From: Desulfofustis sp.
GTDB lineage: Bacteria; Desulfobacterota; Desulfobulbia; Desulfobulbales; Desulfocapsaceae
Assembly (NCBI GenBank): GCA_013042475.1
Contig: JABDQA010000139.1
Coordinates: 1 to 32,992 of the forward strand
Direction: 5' to 3'
Length of the DNA: 32,992 bases
The notes below the pieces were generated by a model. The model was not told the DNA's origin. It made no database searches and worked only from the letters and a program-made list of their open reading frames with translations. This document shows, piece by piece, positions 9,339 through 17,642 of this stretch; positions within the stretch are counted from its first letter, which is position 1; each line of letters starts with the position of its first letter. Position numbers and translations under genes: made by a program.

Positions 9339-10037
9339 ATGAGTGAACATAGCAATAACACAATGGTCGAACTGATCAAGGTCAGCAAGACCTATCACCC
9401 TAATATTCAAGCTCTTTCTGGTGTATCCATTTCAATCAGAAGCGGTGAGATGGTGTTTATCACCGGACGCAGCGGAGCCGGCAAGACCACTTTTCTAAAG
9501 CTTTTGTGTAAAATGGAGCTGCCTACCAGAGGTTTGGTCGAAATCGACGGGCTCGACATTAGAAAAATGAGGGGCAATAACTTGTCCTATCTCAGGCAGC
9601 AGATCGGCGTTGCCTATCAGGATTTCAAATTACTGACCGATCGCACCGTTTCCGAAAACATATCCATTGCCATGGAGGTCTCCTACCGCAAACCCCAGAT
9701 CATCAGGAAACGGGTTAAGGCATTGCTTGAAGAGCTGGATCTCAGCGACAAGCACAACTCCATGACCGGAGACCTGTCCCGCGGCGAACAGCAGCGCGTG
9801 ACGCTGGCCCGGGCAGTGGCCAACTCACCCAAGCTTATCCTGGTTGACGAACCAACGGGCAATCTCGATGCCACCACCACTGCCCGGGTGATGGAGATGC
9901 TCATTGGACTCAACAATTCCGGGGCTACCGTACTCATTGCCACCCACGACCATACCATTTATCGAGACGTAGAGCACCGGCTGCTGGAGCTGCGCGGCGG
10001 GCAGATGCACCAGCTCCGGGACGGAGTGATGCAATGA
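9339..10037 (+). CDS. ftsE: Cell-division ATP-binding protein FtsE
   Basis: FtsE is the ATPase of the FtsEX complex, which drives periplasmic activation of peptidoglycan hydrolases at the septum. The 232 residues contain Walker A GRSGAGKTT, the FtsE-typical Q-loop YQDFKLL, ABC signature LSRGEQQR, Walker B LILVDEPTGNLD and a switch His in ATHDH. I chose ATG 9339 because AAAAGG sits six bases upstream. A TTG at 9285 would lie inside the promoter -10 element. The gene overlaps ftsX as ATGA. Confidence 0.95.
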   Translation: MSEHSNNTMVELIKVSKTYHPNIQALSGVSISIRSGEMVFITGRSGAGKTTFLKLLCKMELPTRGLVEIDGLDIRKMRGNNLSYLRQQIGVAYQDFKLLTDRTVSENISIAMEVSYRKPQIIRKRVKALLEELDLSDKHNSMTGDLSRGEQQRVTLARAVANSPKLILVDEPTGNLDATTTARVMEMLIGLNNSGATVLIATHDHTIYRDVEHRLLELRGGQMHQLRDGVMQ

Positions 10038-10921
10038 GGTTTATTTTTGCAGTTCTCCGTCAAGTATTCAAAAATTTCCGGCAAACCTGGCTGTCCCAGC
10101 TGATGACCTTGCTGACCGTCAGTCTTTCGGTCTTTATCTTTGCTTTTTTTTACCTGGTCTACATCAACATGCTGTCCATCGGCGACAAGCTCGGCTATGA
10201 CCTGCGGTTGATCGTCTACCTCGAAGAAGAGCCGATCCCCGAGTTGCAGGAGCAGCTGCGCAGAAAAATCCTGGCTTTCGATGAAGTAGAGGAAATTTAT
10301 TTCGTTTCACGTCAAGAGGCTTTGGAGCGTTTCAAGGTTCAGCTCGGTGAAGACCAGGATGTGCTCCAAGACATGCCGGAAGACTTTCTGCCGCCGTCCA
10401 TCGAGGTAGTGCCGCTGAAAAATCTCAGAAGCCTCAACCAGGTGAAACTGTTCTCAGAATATCTCAGCAAGCTGCCTGGCACCATCAAAGTTCAATATGG
10501 CCAGGACTGGATTGAGCGGTTCTACTATTTTACCAGATTGGTGTCGATCATCGTGGTGCTCAGTGCCGGTCTGCTGATCCTTACTTCGGTCTTCATGGTG
10601 TCCTACAAGATCAGGCTGACAATTATCGGTAGGAAAGCCGAACTGGAACTCATGAAACTGGTTGGTGCCACCAACAGCTATATTAGGACGCCATTTTTTA
10701 TCGAAGGTATCCTGCAGGGTCTGCTGGGATCCACCCTTGGATTGGTAGCACTGTTCGGACTGTTCTACTGGATTAAAATAAAATTTTCCGGTCCCGGGAT
10801 TCTCAATATTTTCGAATTTTCATTTTTTGAGCCGCCGATCATCGTCATGATTTCGATCGTCTCGATTTTGCTCTGTCTTACGGGAAGTTACTCATCCATG
10901 AGAAAATATCTCAGGACCTGA
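10034..10921 (+). CDS. ftsX: Cell-division membrane protein FtsX
   Basis: FtsX is the membrane partner of FtsE and passes ATP-driven motion to a periplasmic amidase activator. The 295-residue protein has the expected layout: an N-terminal membrane segment (about 25-47), a periplasmic domain of about 115 residues (LIVYLEEE through QDWIERF), then three more membrane segments in the last 130 residues, with the family segment RKAELELMKLVGATNSYIRTPF split across a cytoplasmic loop. It starts in an ATGA overlap with ftsE and is followed after 20 bases by the EnvC-like gene. Confidence 0.94.
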   Translation: MRFIFAVLRQVFKNFRQTWLSQLMTLLTVSLSVFIFAFFYLVYINMLSIGDKLGYDLRLIVYLEEEPIPELQEQLRRKILAFDEVEEIYFVSRQEALERFKVQLGEDQDVLQDMPEDFLPPSIEVVPLKNLRSLNQVKLFSEYLSKLPGTIKVQYGQDWIERFYYFTRLVSIIVVLSAGLLILTSVFMVSYKIRLTIIGRKAELELMKLVGATNSYIRTPFFIEGILQGLLGSTLGLVALFGLFYWIKIKFSGPGILNIFEFSFFEPPIIVMISIVSILLCLTGSYSSMRKYLRT

Positions 10922-10941
10922 TACCGCCGGATTAGATACCG

Positions 10942-12177
10942 ATGCACCAGTCCCAGTACAAGTCGCCCATGACACCCTCGGCTAAAGTCTGCATCTTGGC
11001 CATACTGATCTTTTTCAGTGTGGCTTTTCTGCTCCCCCCACCGAACGCTCATGCAGCATCCGGGGACTCTGACCAGCAGAAAAATGAAATTGAAAAAGGC
11101 ATCAAGCAGACCACAATCAATATCGGCCGACTAAAGGAAGGTATCAAACACCAGGAAGAGCAGATCAGGGAAACCAAGAAAGTGGAGCTCACCCTTCTGA
11201 CCGAAATGCAAGATATCGACTCCAGGCTGACTGAGCAGAATTATAAGATTGAAACGCTCGAGTCCCGAATGAACAAACAGCAGGAGCTTGTCTTCGAGAA
11301 AAAAGCGGAAATGAACGAAGCCGCCTCTCTCATGGAGGGTGTTCAATCCCATGTGACCAGGCGTATGCAAGCCTTTTATAAACTTGGTGAATTCGGTCTG
11401 ATTCATATCGGCTTCTCCGACCAGACTCTGCCCGAACTTTTGAGTTTTCAGGATTCGTTTCTGGCTATGATCAAATACGATCACAGTCTGATAGATACCT
11501 ATAGGACTACCATTTCTGAACTTGGGCAGGCTATCGATTCACTCAGATTGCAAGAGGACATCTTTGAAGAGCTCCTGGTGGAGAACCTCGAAGAGCAGGA
11601 AAAGCTCGATGGACTAAAGCAGGAAAAAGAGCGGCTTCTGGACAGAATCAGAACCCAGGCAAAGCTGCACGAGAAAGCCGCCGCAGAAATGGAAGCCGCT
11701 GCCGAAAAACTGACCGCCCGTCTGCAGGGGCTCAAAGAGCAGGAAAAACGTATCGATCAGGGGTTCCTCTATAACAAAGGTGCACATCCCCCGCCTGTCG
11801 CCGGTACAATCATTGCCCGGTTCAACGAGGAAACGACCAATCTGCTCGGCATCAGTTCAATTTCCAAAGGAATTGCCATAGATGCCCCGATCGGCTCGAC
11901 CGTGAAAGCGGTCGACGAAGGGGTGGTAAAATATTCAGGGTATCTCAGGGGGTACGGTAATACGGTCATTGTTAATCACGGGCATCAGTATTACTCTATA
12001 AATTCAAGGATGGAACGTCTACTCGTCGAAAAAGGACAGCGGGTAGATAGAGGAACGGAAATAGGGATCATGGGAGAAACAGCCACCTTGCTGACTCCTG
12101 GACTCTATTTCGAACTCAGAAAGGATACCGATTACCTCGATCCTTTGGACTGGCTGGATACAGCCGGATTGAAATAA
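10942..12177 (+). CDS. envC: EnvC-like murein hydrolase activator (degenerate LytM domain)
   Basis: This 411-residue exported protein has a signal sequence (hydrophobic core about 16-31, likely cut after NAHA), a long charged coiled coil (about 45-270) and a C-terminal LytM/M23-fold domain (about 285-405). In active M23 peptidases the metal is held by HxxxD and HxH motifs. Here the matching places read SKGIAIDAPIG and LYFELRK, so the ligands are missing, as in E. coli EnvC, an amidase activator rather than an enzyme. Position directly after ftsEX supports an FtsEX-driven role. A second ATG at 10969 gives a more standard signal peptide. Neither start has a strong ribosome site. Confidence 0.88.
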   Translation: MHQSQYKSPMTPSAKVCILAILIFFSVAFLLPPPNAHAASGDSDQQKNEIEKGIKQTTINIGRLKEGIKHQEEQIRETKKVELTLLTEMQDIDSRLTEQNYKIETLESRMNKQQELVFEKKAEMNEAASLMEGVQSHVTRRMQAFYKLGEFGLIHIGFSDQTLPELLSFQDSFLAMIKYDHSLIDTYRTTISELGQAIDSLRLQEDIFEELLVENLEEQEKLDGLKQEKERLLDRIRTQAKLHEKAAAEMEAAAEKLTARLQGLKEQEKRIDQGFLYNKGAHPPPVAGTIIARFNEETTNLLGISSISKGIAIDAPIGSTVKAVDEGVVKYSGYLRGYGNTVIVNHGHQYYSINSRMERLLVEKGQRVDRGTEIGIMGETATLLTPGLYFELRKDTDYLDPLDWLDTAGLK

Positions 12178-12183
12178 CAGCCC

Positions 12184-13530
12184 ATGAATTCATTATCCAT
12201 TAAAATCTGGCTGGCCTCGGCACTGGTGCTGATGACCGTGATGGTGGCACTTCCCATCACAGGGTTCGCCAAAGCTGATCCGAAACAGCAAGAGATCACC
12301 TACCGGTACCTGGAGACCTTTGCCAACGTGCTCAGCATTCTTCAGGAAAATTACGTGGAGGAAATAGAGGCAAAAGAAGCCATCGAGGGGGCAATCAACG
12401 GACTGCTCCTGTCTCTGGATCCCCATTCTGCCTATCTCAAGCCCGAAAACTATCGTGACTTTCGCAATGAAACGAACGGCTCATTTACTGGTATCGGCAT
12501 CAGGATAACTCTGGAAGACGGCGTGATCACGGTGATTGCCCCGATTGCCGACACTCCGGCGGACAGAGCGGGCATAAAAGCCCATGACAAGGTCATCAAG
12601 ATAGACGGCGAGCCGACCAAAGGGAAAACGCCATTTGATGCGGTCAAGATTATGCGCGGTCCGCAAGGAACCGAGGTGACGCTCTCAATTTACCGGGACG
12701 GCTGGGAATCGAGCAGAGACTTTACCATGCGGCGCAGTGAAATACCGCTGCTTTCCGTCAAATCGCTCCTGCTCAAGCCAGGGTTCGGCTATCTTCGTAT
12801 TTCAAATTTTCAGCGCAACACCACCAACGAGCTCACCGCGCATATCGAAGAACTTCAGAAAACATCAACCCTGCGCGGCCTTATTCTGGATCTGCGCAAC
12901 AATCCCGGTGGTTTGCTCGATCAGGCAGTGAGCGTAAGCGATCTGTTTCTCGAAGAGGGACTGATTGTCTACACCAGGGGCAGAAATAAGGACCAGGATT
13001 TGACCTTCGAGGCCAAGGCCAACAATACGCTCGATCGCTTTCCCCTCGTGCTGCTGGTCAATGAAGGGACCGCATCCGCCTCGGAAATTGTGGCCGGAGC
13101 CGTTCAAGACCACAGACGTGGGGTGATCGTTGGCACCAACACCTTTGGGAAAGGGTCTGTTCAGTCAATCATACCATTGAACGATGGAGCCGGTCTTAAA
13201 ATGACCACCGCCCACTACTACACCCCTTCGGGTCGGACTATCCAGGTCACCGGTATCACCCCCGATGTGACAGTCAAATCCCAGAACGCGATTTTAGCCA
13301 AGGCGGATGAATCGAATAATTTGAATTCGACCAGAGAAGCTGATCTCGAGAATCACTTTTCATCTCAAACCGAAGGCAGCGAAGCAGGAGCAGACGATGA
13401 TGCTTTGTCAGCCGAGGCAAGTGAGCGTCTGAGCAACGACAACCAGCTCCAGGCAGCCTTCGATATCCTCACTAGTCTGGCGCTCTACGCAGCCTACGAC
13501 TCTGAAACCGTCGAGCCGGTGAGCAACTGA
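12184..13530 (+). CDS. ctpA: C-terminal processing peptidase, S41 family
   Basis: A periplasmic Ser-Lys protease of the Tsp/CtpA family. The 448 residues comprise an N-terminal signal or anchor (about 8-28), a PDZ domain (about 100-185), and the S41 catalytic core with Ser298 in NEGTASASEI and Lys323 in FGKGSVQS. The 25-residue Ser-Lys spacing equals that of known members. The tail after about 370 is acidic and Ser/Glu-rich. It starts six bases after the EnvC-like gene, a neighbourhood common in Gram-negative bacteria, and may process cell-wall enzymes; substrates are not known here. Confidence 0.94.
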   Translation: MNSLSIKIWLASALVLMTVMVALPITGFAKADPKQQEITYRYLETFANVLSILQENYVEEIEAKEAIEGAINGLLLSLDPHSAYLKPENYRDFRNETNGSFTGIGIRITLEDGVITVIAPIADTPADRAGIKAHDKVIKIDGEPTKGKTPFDAVKIMRGPQGTEVTLSIYRDGWESSRDFTMRRSEIPLLSVKSLLLKPGFGYLRISNFQRNTTNELTAHIEELQKTSTLRGLILDLRNNPGGLLDQAVSVSDLFLEEGLIVYTRGRNKDQDLTFEAKANNTLDRFPLVLLVNEGTASASEIVAGAVQDHRRGVIVGTNTFGKGSVQSIIPLNDGAGLKMTTAHYYTPSGRTIQVTGITPDVTVKSQNAILAKADESNNLNSTREADLENHFSSQTEGSEAGADDDALSAEASERLSNDNQLQAAFDILTSLALYAAYDSETVEPVSN

Positions 13531-13547
13531 CATACTTTGATTGATCG

Positions 13548-13946
13548 ATGATCCGCGCGCTTCAAAAGATTGCCGAACAGCGCATCGCCAAGGCCATTGA
13601 AGATGGTACGCTGAAGACCGAGGGCTGGAAAAACAGACCACTGCCGCTCGACGACGATGCCTTTGTCCCCGATGATCTCAAGATGGCTTATAAGATTCTC
13701 AAGAACAGCGGCTATGTGCCGCCGGAAATCGAGACCAGGAAGGAAATTCAAAAACTCGAAGATCTGATCGTCAAAACCGAGGACAGTCATCAACGGGTCA
13801 AACAGATGAAAAAGCTCGACCTCCTGATGAGAAAGATTGACGCCCAGCGTTCCCGCCCCTCATCCTTGGAGCACGACGACGCCTATTTCAGAAAGATTGT
13901 CGAGAAGATCGACCAGTCCAAGGAGCGCTCCTCATCCGGCAAATGA
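13548..13946 (+). CDS. DUF1992 protein (DnaJ-homologue C28-like domain)
   Basis: A 132-residue soluble, highly charged protein with the DUF1992 pattern: IAEQRIAKAIEDG, then GWKNRPLPLDDD, then an AYKILKNSGYVPPEIE segment (about 40-66), followed by helical charged sequence. The domain is named for similarity to DnaJ homologue subfamily C member 28 but contains no J domain or HPD motif, and its function is not established. It lies 17 bases after ctpA, last gene of the ftsE run, ending against the convergent era gene. Confidence 0.8.
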   Translation: MIRALQKIAEQRIAKAIEDGTLKTEGWKNRPLPLDDDAFVPDDLKMAYKILKNSGYVPPEIETRKEIQKLEDLIVKTEDSHQRVKQMKKLDLLMRKIDAQRSRPSSLEHDDAYFRKIVEKIDQSKERSSSGK

Positions 13947-13948
13947 CA

Positions 13949-13976
13949 GGGGCACACAATACCCAAGGTGTCACTG
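13949..13976. repeat. REP-like element, degenerate copy
   Basis: Between convergent genes the sequence ACACAATACCCAAGG (13954-13968) flanked by GGGG and GTGTCAC resembles the better-formed palindrome at 21496-21526, which shares ACACGATACCTAAGG. The arms here no longer pair well. Family assignment is by eye. Confidence 0.4.
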
Positions 13977-13994
13977 AAATACATCCTTCTTCTT

Positions 13995-14909
13995 CTAAAA
14001 CCCCAATTCCTTTAGAAACCTCTGATCGCGCGACCAGTGTTTACGGATCTTTACCCAGAGATTGAGTAGAACCCGGCAATCGAGCATTTCTTCGATATCC
14101 TTGCGGGCTGCGGTGCCGATCTGTTTGATTTTCTCACCTCCCTTACCAATAACGATCCCCTTTTGGGACTTCCGCTCCAGATAAATCGAGGCGTGGATCT
14201 CCACCAGCCGGCGCTGGTTGTTCTCTTTGAAGGATTCAATAAGGACAGCTGAGGAATATGGTATTTCCTGACCGGTCAGCAGAAATACTTTCTCTCTGAT
14301 GATCTCAGCACTCAGAAACCGTTCAGTCGCGTCGGTTGGTACATCGTCGGGGAAATACCTGAACCCCAGCGGCATCAGAGCGACGAGTTCATCCACCAGG
14401 TGTTCAAGTCCTTCCCCTTTCAGTGCTGAAACAGGTATTACCGCCGTGAAAGGAAAAAGTGTCGCGTAGAACTCGATTATCGGTAACAAATCTTTCCGGC
14501 TCATGAGATCTATCTTGTTGAGCAGCAGAAAGGCCGGACAATCAACCGTTTCCAAGTAAGACTTGTACTCCTGCTTTTCCCGGTTTTCTTCAGAAGCTCG
14601 GTGCTGTGACACATCAACCATAAACACCACCGCCTCAACTCCTTGTAGCGCATCGAGTGCCACCTGAACCATCTCTTTGTTCAGTAATACTGGGGATCGA
14701 TGCAGACCCGGCGTGTCGAGTAAGACGATCTGGTAGCCCTCGCCATTGAGTACTCCGGCGATACGGTTCCGAGTCGTTTGTGGCTTCGGGGTGACGATTG
14801 ATATCTTCTGCCCCAGAAGTGTGTTGAGCAGAGTCGATTTTCCCGCATTGGGGGGTCCGGCAAGGGCCACCACGCCTGATTTTATTATTTCGGGCTCATT
14901 TGCATCCAT
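13995..14909 (-). CDS. era: GTPase Era
   Basis: Era is an essential GTPase that binds the 3' end of 16S rRNA during small-subunit assembly. The 304-residue protein has G1 GPPNAGKST (19-27), G3 DTPGLH, G4 NKID, and a C-terminal KH domain with GIVIGKGGEKIKQIG and LNLWVKIRKHW. Length and motif order are typical. It is a single minus-strand gene convergent with the ftsE operon and divergent from the RNB ribonuclease gene, with a 178-base spacer upstream. Confidence 0.97.
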   Translation of the reverse strand: MDANEPEIIKSGVVALAGPPNAGKSTLLNTLLGQKISIVTPKPQTTRNRIAGVLNGEGYQIVLLDTPGLHRSPVLLNKEMVQVALDALQGVEAVVFMVDVSQHRASEENREKQEYKSYLETVDCPAFLLLNKIDLMSRKDLLPIIEFYATLFPFTAVIPVSALKGEGLEHLVDELVALMPLGFRYFPDDVPTDATERFLSAEIIREKVFLLTGQEIPYSSAVLIESFKENNQRRLVEIHASIYLERKSQKGIVIGKGGEKIKQIGTAARKDIEEMLDCRVLLNLWVKIRKHWSRDQRFLKELGF

Positions 14910-15058
14910 GGTTTGTCGACTTTGGTCAGTTTTTTTTCATTCATGGAGATATGTGTGGAGAAAAGTAAAAAATACACTATATTTTTGACATTGAGGATAA
15001 AAAGGCTCTATTTCCTACTCGTGTAGAACGGAGGAGATGGAATACCGTTAGGAATTTT

Positions 15059-15080
15059 ACCGGGCCTTCGGGCTTTCGGT
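15059..15080 (+). promoter_or_regulatory. UUCG-capped hairpin just before the RNB ribonuclease start
   Basis: ACCG-GGCC-TTCG-GGCT-TT-CGGT can fold as a stem with a UUCG tetraloop, one G-U pair and a two-base bulge. It ends seven bases before the ATG at 15088, where a ribosome site would normally lie. No Shine-Dalgarno sequence is seen there; the nearest strong GGAGGAG is at 15030-15036. Possible translational control element. Confidence 0.45.
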
Positions 15081-15087
15081 CAGATAC

Positions 15088-17100
15088 ATGGCATTTATAA
15101 GCGTTAGTTCGGGTAAACTCATTGAGTATCTGGACAACGGAAAATTTATCTGCGGCTACGTCACCGACATTCAGCCCAAAAGAATTCGGCTTGTCAACCA
15201 GAACGGCCGAGAGCTGAATTTACCGGTATCCCGTGTGGTCCACTGCTCGTCCTGCAGTTACAGCGGTGACGCCGATCGCGACAGCCTGGTCAAGCTGCTG
15301 CGCAACACCACCGAAAAACGCCACTCCCTGATGGAGCGGGTGGATCTGGAAATGTTGTGGGAATTGACCTGCAACGAAAACACCGACACCTTCGATCCTG
15401 GTTTTCTCGCCGAACTCATCTTCGGCCGATCCGCCGACGACGATATCGTCTCGGCCTTTCTGCGTTCAGTATTCAATGACAAGCTGTTTTTCAAATTTCG
15501 AGAAGGAAAGATCAAAGTCCACTCGCCCGAAAAAGTCGCCCAGCTCCGACTCAGACTCGAAAAAGAGGCACTGAAGGAAGAGTTGATCAGCAGCGGAGCC
15601 GATCTGCTGGGCAGGATCGATCGCGCCGAGACAAAAGAATCGAATTTCAGCCACCTGGAAGAACAGGTGATCAGCGTCCTGCAGAATTATTACCTGCACG
15701 GATCGGATGCCCCCGAAGCTGAGCTGGCCCGACAAATTCTGAACAAGTCAGGATTTACCAGACCGCACGACATCTATCATCTCAGCGTCAAAGCCGGTGT
15801 CTGGAATCCCAATGAGAACCTGCCGCTGCTGCGTGCCAATCTGGCCATCGATTTCTCGACCCAGGCCCGTCACCGGGCCGAGGCTATTCTCCAGTGCGGC
15901 AACGCCTCCCTGTTTGACGATCCCGATCGCCAGGATCTAACCCACTTGAAACCGCTGACCATCGACGGCGCCACCACGCTCGATTTTGACGATGCGCTGA
16001 CGGTCGAGGAACAGGACGGCAACTACCTTATCGGGGTCCACATATCCGATGTGGCGCACTATGTGCGACCAGGTGATTCACTGTTCCAGGAGGCGATGAA
16101 TCGGGGCACTTCTATCTATTTTCCCGAAGGCCAGATTCCTATGCTGCCCCGCCACATTTCCCAGGGCATGTGCAGTCTCATCCAGGGTGAGATCAGGGCG
16201 GCATACAGCCACATGATTCTACTGTCTCCCGAAGCGGAAGTGCTGAGGGTCAGAATCATGCCTTCGATTATTCGCGTTGCCAGGCGATTGACCTACGAAG
16301 ATGCCGATCGGATGATCGCCACCGATCCTGAACTGAAAATTCTCGACAATATGCGTAAAAAGCTGCGTGATAGGCGGTTGCAGGCCGGCGCTCTTTTATT
16401 GCCCTTTCCGGATGTCAATATTTATATTGAAAACAATTCCAAGGTCAGCGTCTCGCTGGGTAAGACCGATACCCCGGCAAGAACCATCATCTCCGAGATG
16501 ATGATCCTGGCCAATACCGAAGCGGCCCGCTTTGTCTCCGACCGCATGGCGCCAGGACTTTTCAGGTCGCAGAGTAAAATTACCAGACGAGTGGTCCACG
16601 GCGACGACGATGATCTCTATCTCAACAGCCTGCAGCGTAAAAATCTGCCGCGCAGTGAACTCTCAACCGAGGCTAAGTCCCACAGCGGGCTCGGCGTCAG
16701 CTTTTATACCACGGTCACTTCACCGATCAGAAGACTTCTCGATCTGGTCATGCAGCATCAGATCAACAATCTGATTCGGCGGAAAAGCCTCTGTTTTACT
16801 CTTGAGATGTGCAAGGATTTCACTTCGGTGATAACCCGGACGCTGAGCACCGCCAATAATGTCAAACAGCAGCGCCACCGCTACTGGCTGCTCAAGTATC
16901 TGGAAGAGAGAAAAAACAACTATCTGGATGCGATGGTCATTGAGAGTGGCCCCAAACGAGTCACCCTGGTATTGCTCGACACCCTGATGGATATCGACCT
17001 GCCGGCCACCCGGATTCCCCCCCCCGAACCGGGTAGCCAGGTCCGGGTGAAACCGGTCAAGGTTGAACCACTCGACAACAGCGTCCGCTTCGACTGGTGA
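15088..17100 (+). CDS. RNB-domain 3'-5' exoribonuclease (RNase II/R family)
   Basis: A 670-residue hydrolytic exoribonuclease. The RNB core begins near residue 255; catalytic Mg-binding aspartates are visible as Asp293, 299, 301 and 302 in TIDGATTLDFDDAL, followed by GVHISDVAHYV and the TSPIRRLLDL segment. The N-terminus (about 8-55, SGKLIEYLDNGKFICGYV) is a small beta domain of the type found in cyanobacterial, plastid and delta-proteobacterial RNB proteins rather than classical RNase R cold-shock domains, and the C-terminal S1 part is short. I therefore do not assign rnr or rnb. Start ATG 15088 is forced, since a stop lies 13 codons upstream. Confidence 0.9.
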   Translation: MAFISVSSGKLIEYLDNGKFICGYVTDIQPKRIRLVNQNGRELNLPVSRVVHCSSCSYSGDADRDSLVKLLRNTTEKRHSLMERVDLEMLWELTCNENTDTFDPGFLAELIFGRSADDDIVSAFLRSVFNDKLFFKFREGKIKVHSPEKVAQLRLRLEKEALKEELISSGADLLGRIDRAETKESNFSHLEEQVISVLQNYYLHGSDAPEAELARQILNKSGFTRPHDIYHLSVKAGVWNPNENLPLLRANLAIDFSTQARHRAEAILQCGNASLFDDPDRQDLTHLKPLTIDGATTLDFDDALTVEEQDGNYLIGVHISDVAHYVRPGDSLFQEAMNRGTSIYFPEGQIPMLPRHISQGMCSLIQGEIRAAYSHMILLSPEAEVLRVRIMPSIIRVARRLTYEDADRMIATDPELKILDNMRKKLRDRRLQAGALLLPFPDVNIYIENNSKVSVSLGKTDTPARTIISEMMILANTEAARFVSDRMAPGLFRSQSKITRRVVHGDDDDLYLNSLQRKNLPRSELSTEAKSHSGLGVSFYTTVTSPIRRLLDLVMQHQINNLIRRKSLCFTLEMCKDFTSVITRTLSTANNVKQQRHRYWLLKYLEERKNNYLDAMVIESGPKRVTLVLLDTLMDIDLPATRIPPPEPGSQVRVKPVKVEPLDNSVRFDW

Positions 17101-17310
17101 TCAGCAGCCTTCCACCGCCGCGCTTTTTCGCATTGATTTAATCTTCACCTGATCCCCGGTTTTGAACTGAGAGGTGTCGCGTTCACATTCGAGCAGCAGT
17201 TTTTTTTCCTCGACCTCGACGACGCGACATTTGTTGCTGGCGCCGTAGGCTCCTACGCTGACAAACAAAAGACATAAAATTAAGATTGCCGGCCCTGTTA
17301 GTTTTTTCAT
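17101..17310 (-). CDS. Small exported protein of unknown function
   Basis: A 69-residue protein with a clear signal peptide (MKKLTG then a 15-residue hydrophobic core ending near AYGA), leaving a mature part of about 45 residues that begins SNKCRVVEVEEKK and ends in EGC. The two or three cysteines (28, 41 and the C-terminal one) could form a disulfide. I chose ATG 17310 because AGGAGG lies nine bases upstream and the signal peptide begins there; an upstream in-frame ATG at 17403 adds 31 unlikely residues. Family not recognised. It is convergent with the RNB gene and ends on the base after it. Confidence 0.75.
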   Translation of the reverse strand: MKKLTGPAILILCLLFVSVGAYGASNKCRVVEVEEKKLLLECERDTSQFKTGDQVKIKSMRKSAAVEGC

Positions 17311-17396
17311 ATCATCCTCCTGTGATCTTTTGGGGTGATCAAACCTCTTGTTATGAACAATAGTGAAATTTCGACCGTAAGAGGAGTCGACATCTA

Positions 17397-17417
17397 CTGA
17401 CATCTACCCGATGTCAG
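17397..17417. repeat. Hairpin in the 17311-17642 spacer
   Basis: CTGACATC-TACCC-GATGTCAG forms an 8-bp perfect stem; the left arm also belongs to a tandem GACATCTACT/GACATCTACC. No T-run follows on either strand, so it is not a standard terminator. The rest of the spacer between two divergent genes shows only the TATAAT at 17602-17607 and no further gene. Confidence 0.4.
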
Positions 17418-17642
17418 CACTCTAATAGAGCGAAATTCGGATTAAGGATGATTATTTTTTCCATCTGTACACAGATGAACCATCAGCCGTCTCTATTGAT
17501 GTGAGGTGAAGGTGACATTTTGAACGTAGTGAAGATATCTAATGAAGGGTCTCATTGCCCATTCCTCCAGTCAATGGCAAACACCATTTCTTCTGGTAAG
17601 ATATAATTCATGACTGAACAGCACTATCCAGCAGGACCGGCC

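Noticed and set aside
17397-17417. Terminator of the small exported-protein gene or HTH gene
   Set aside because: The stem lies upstream of both divergent genes and lacks a T-run on either side.
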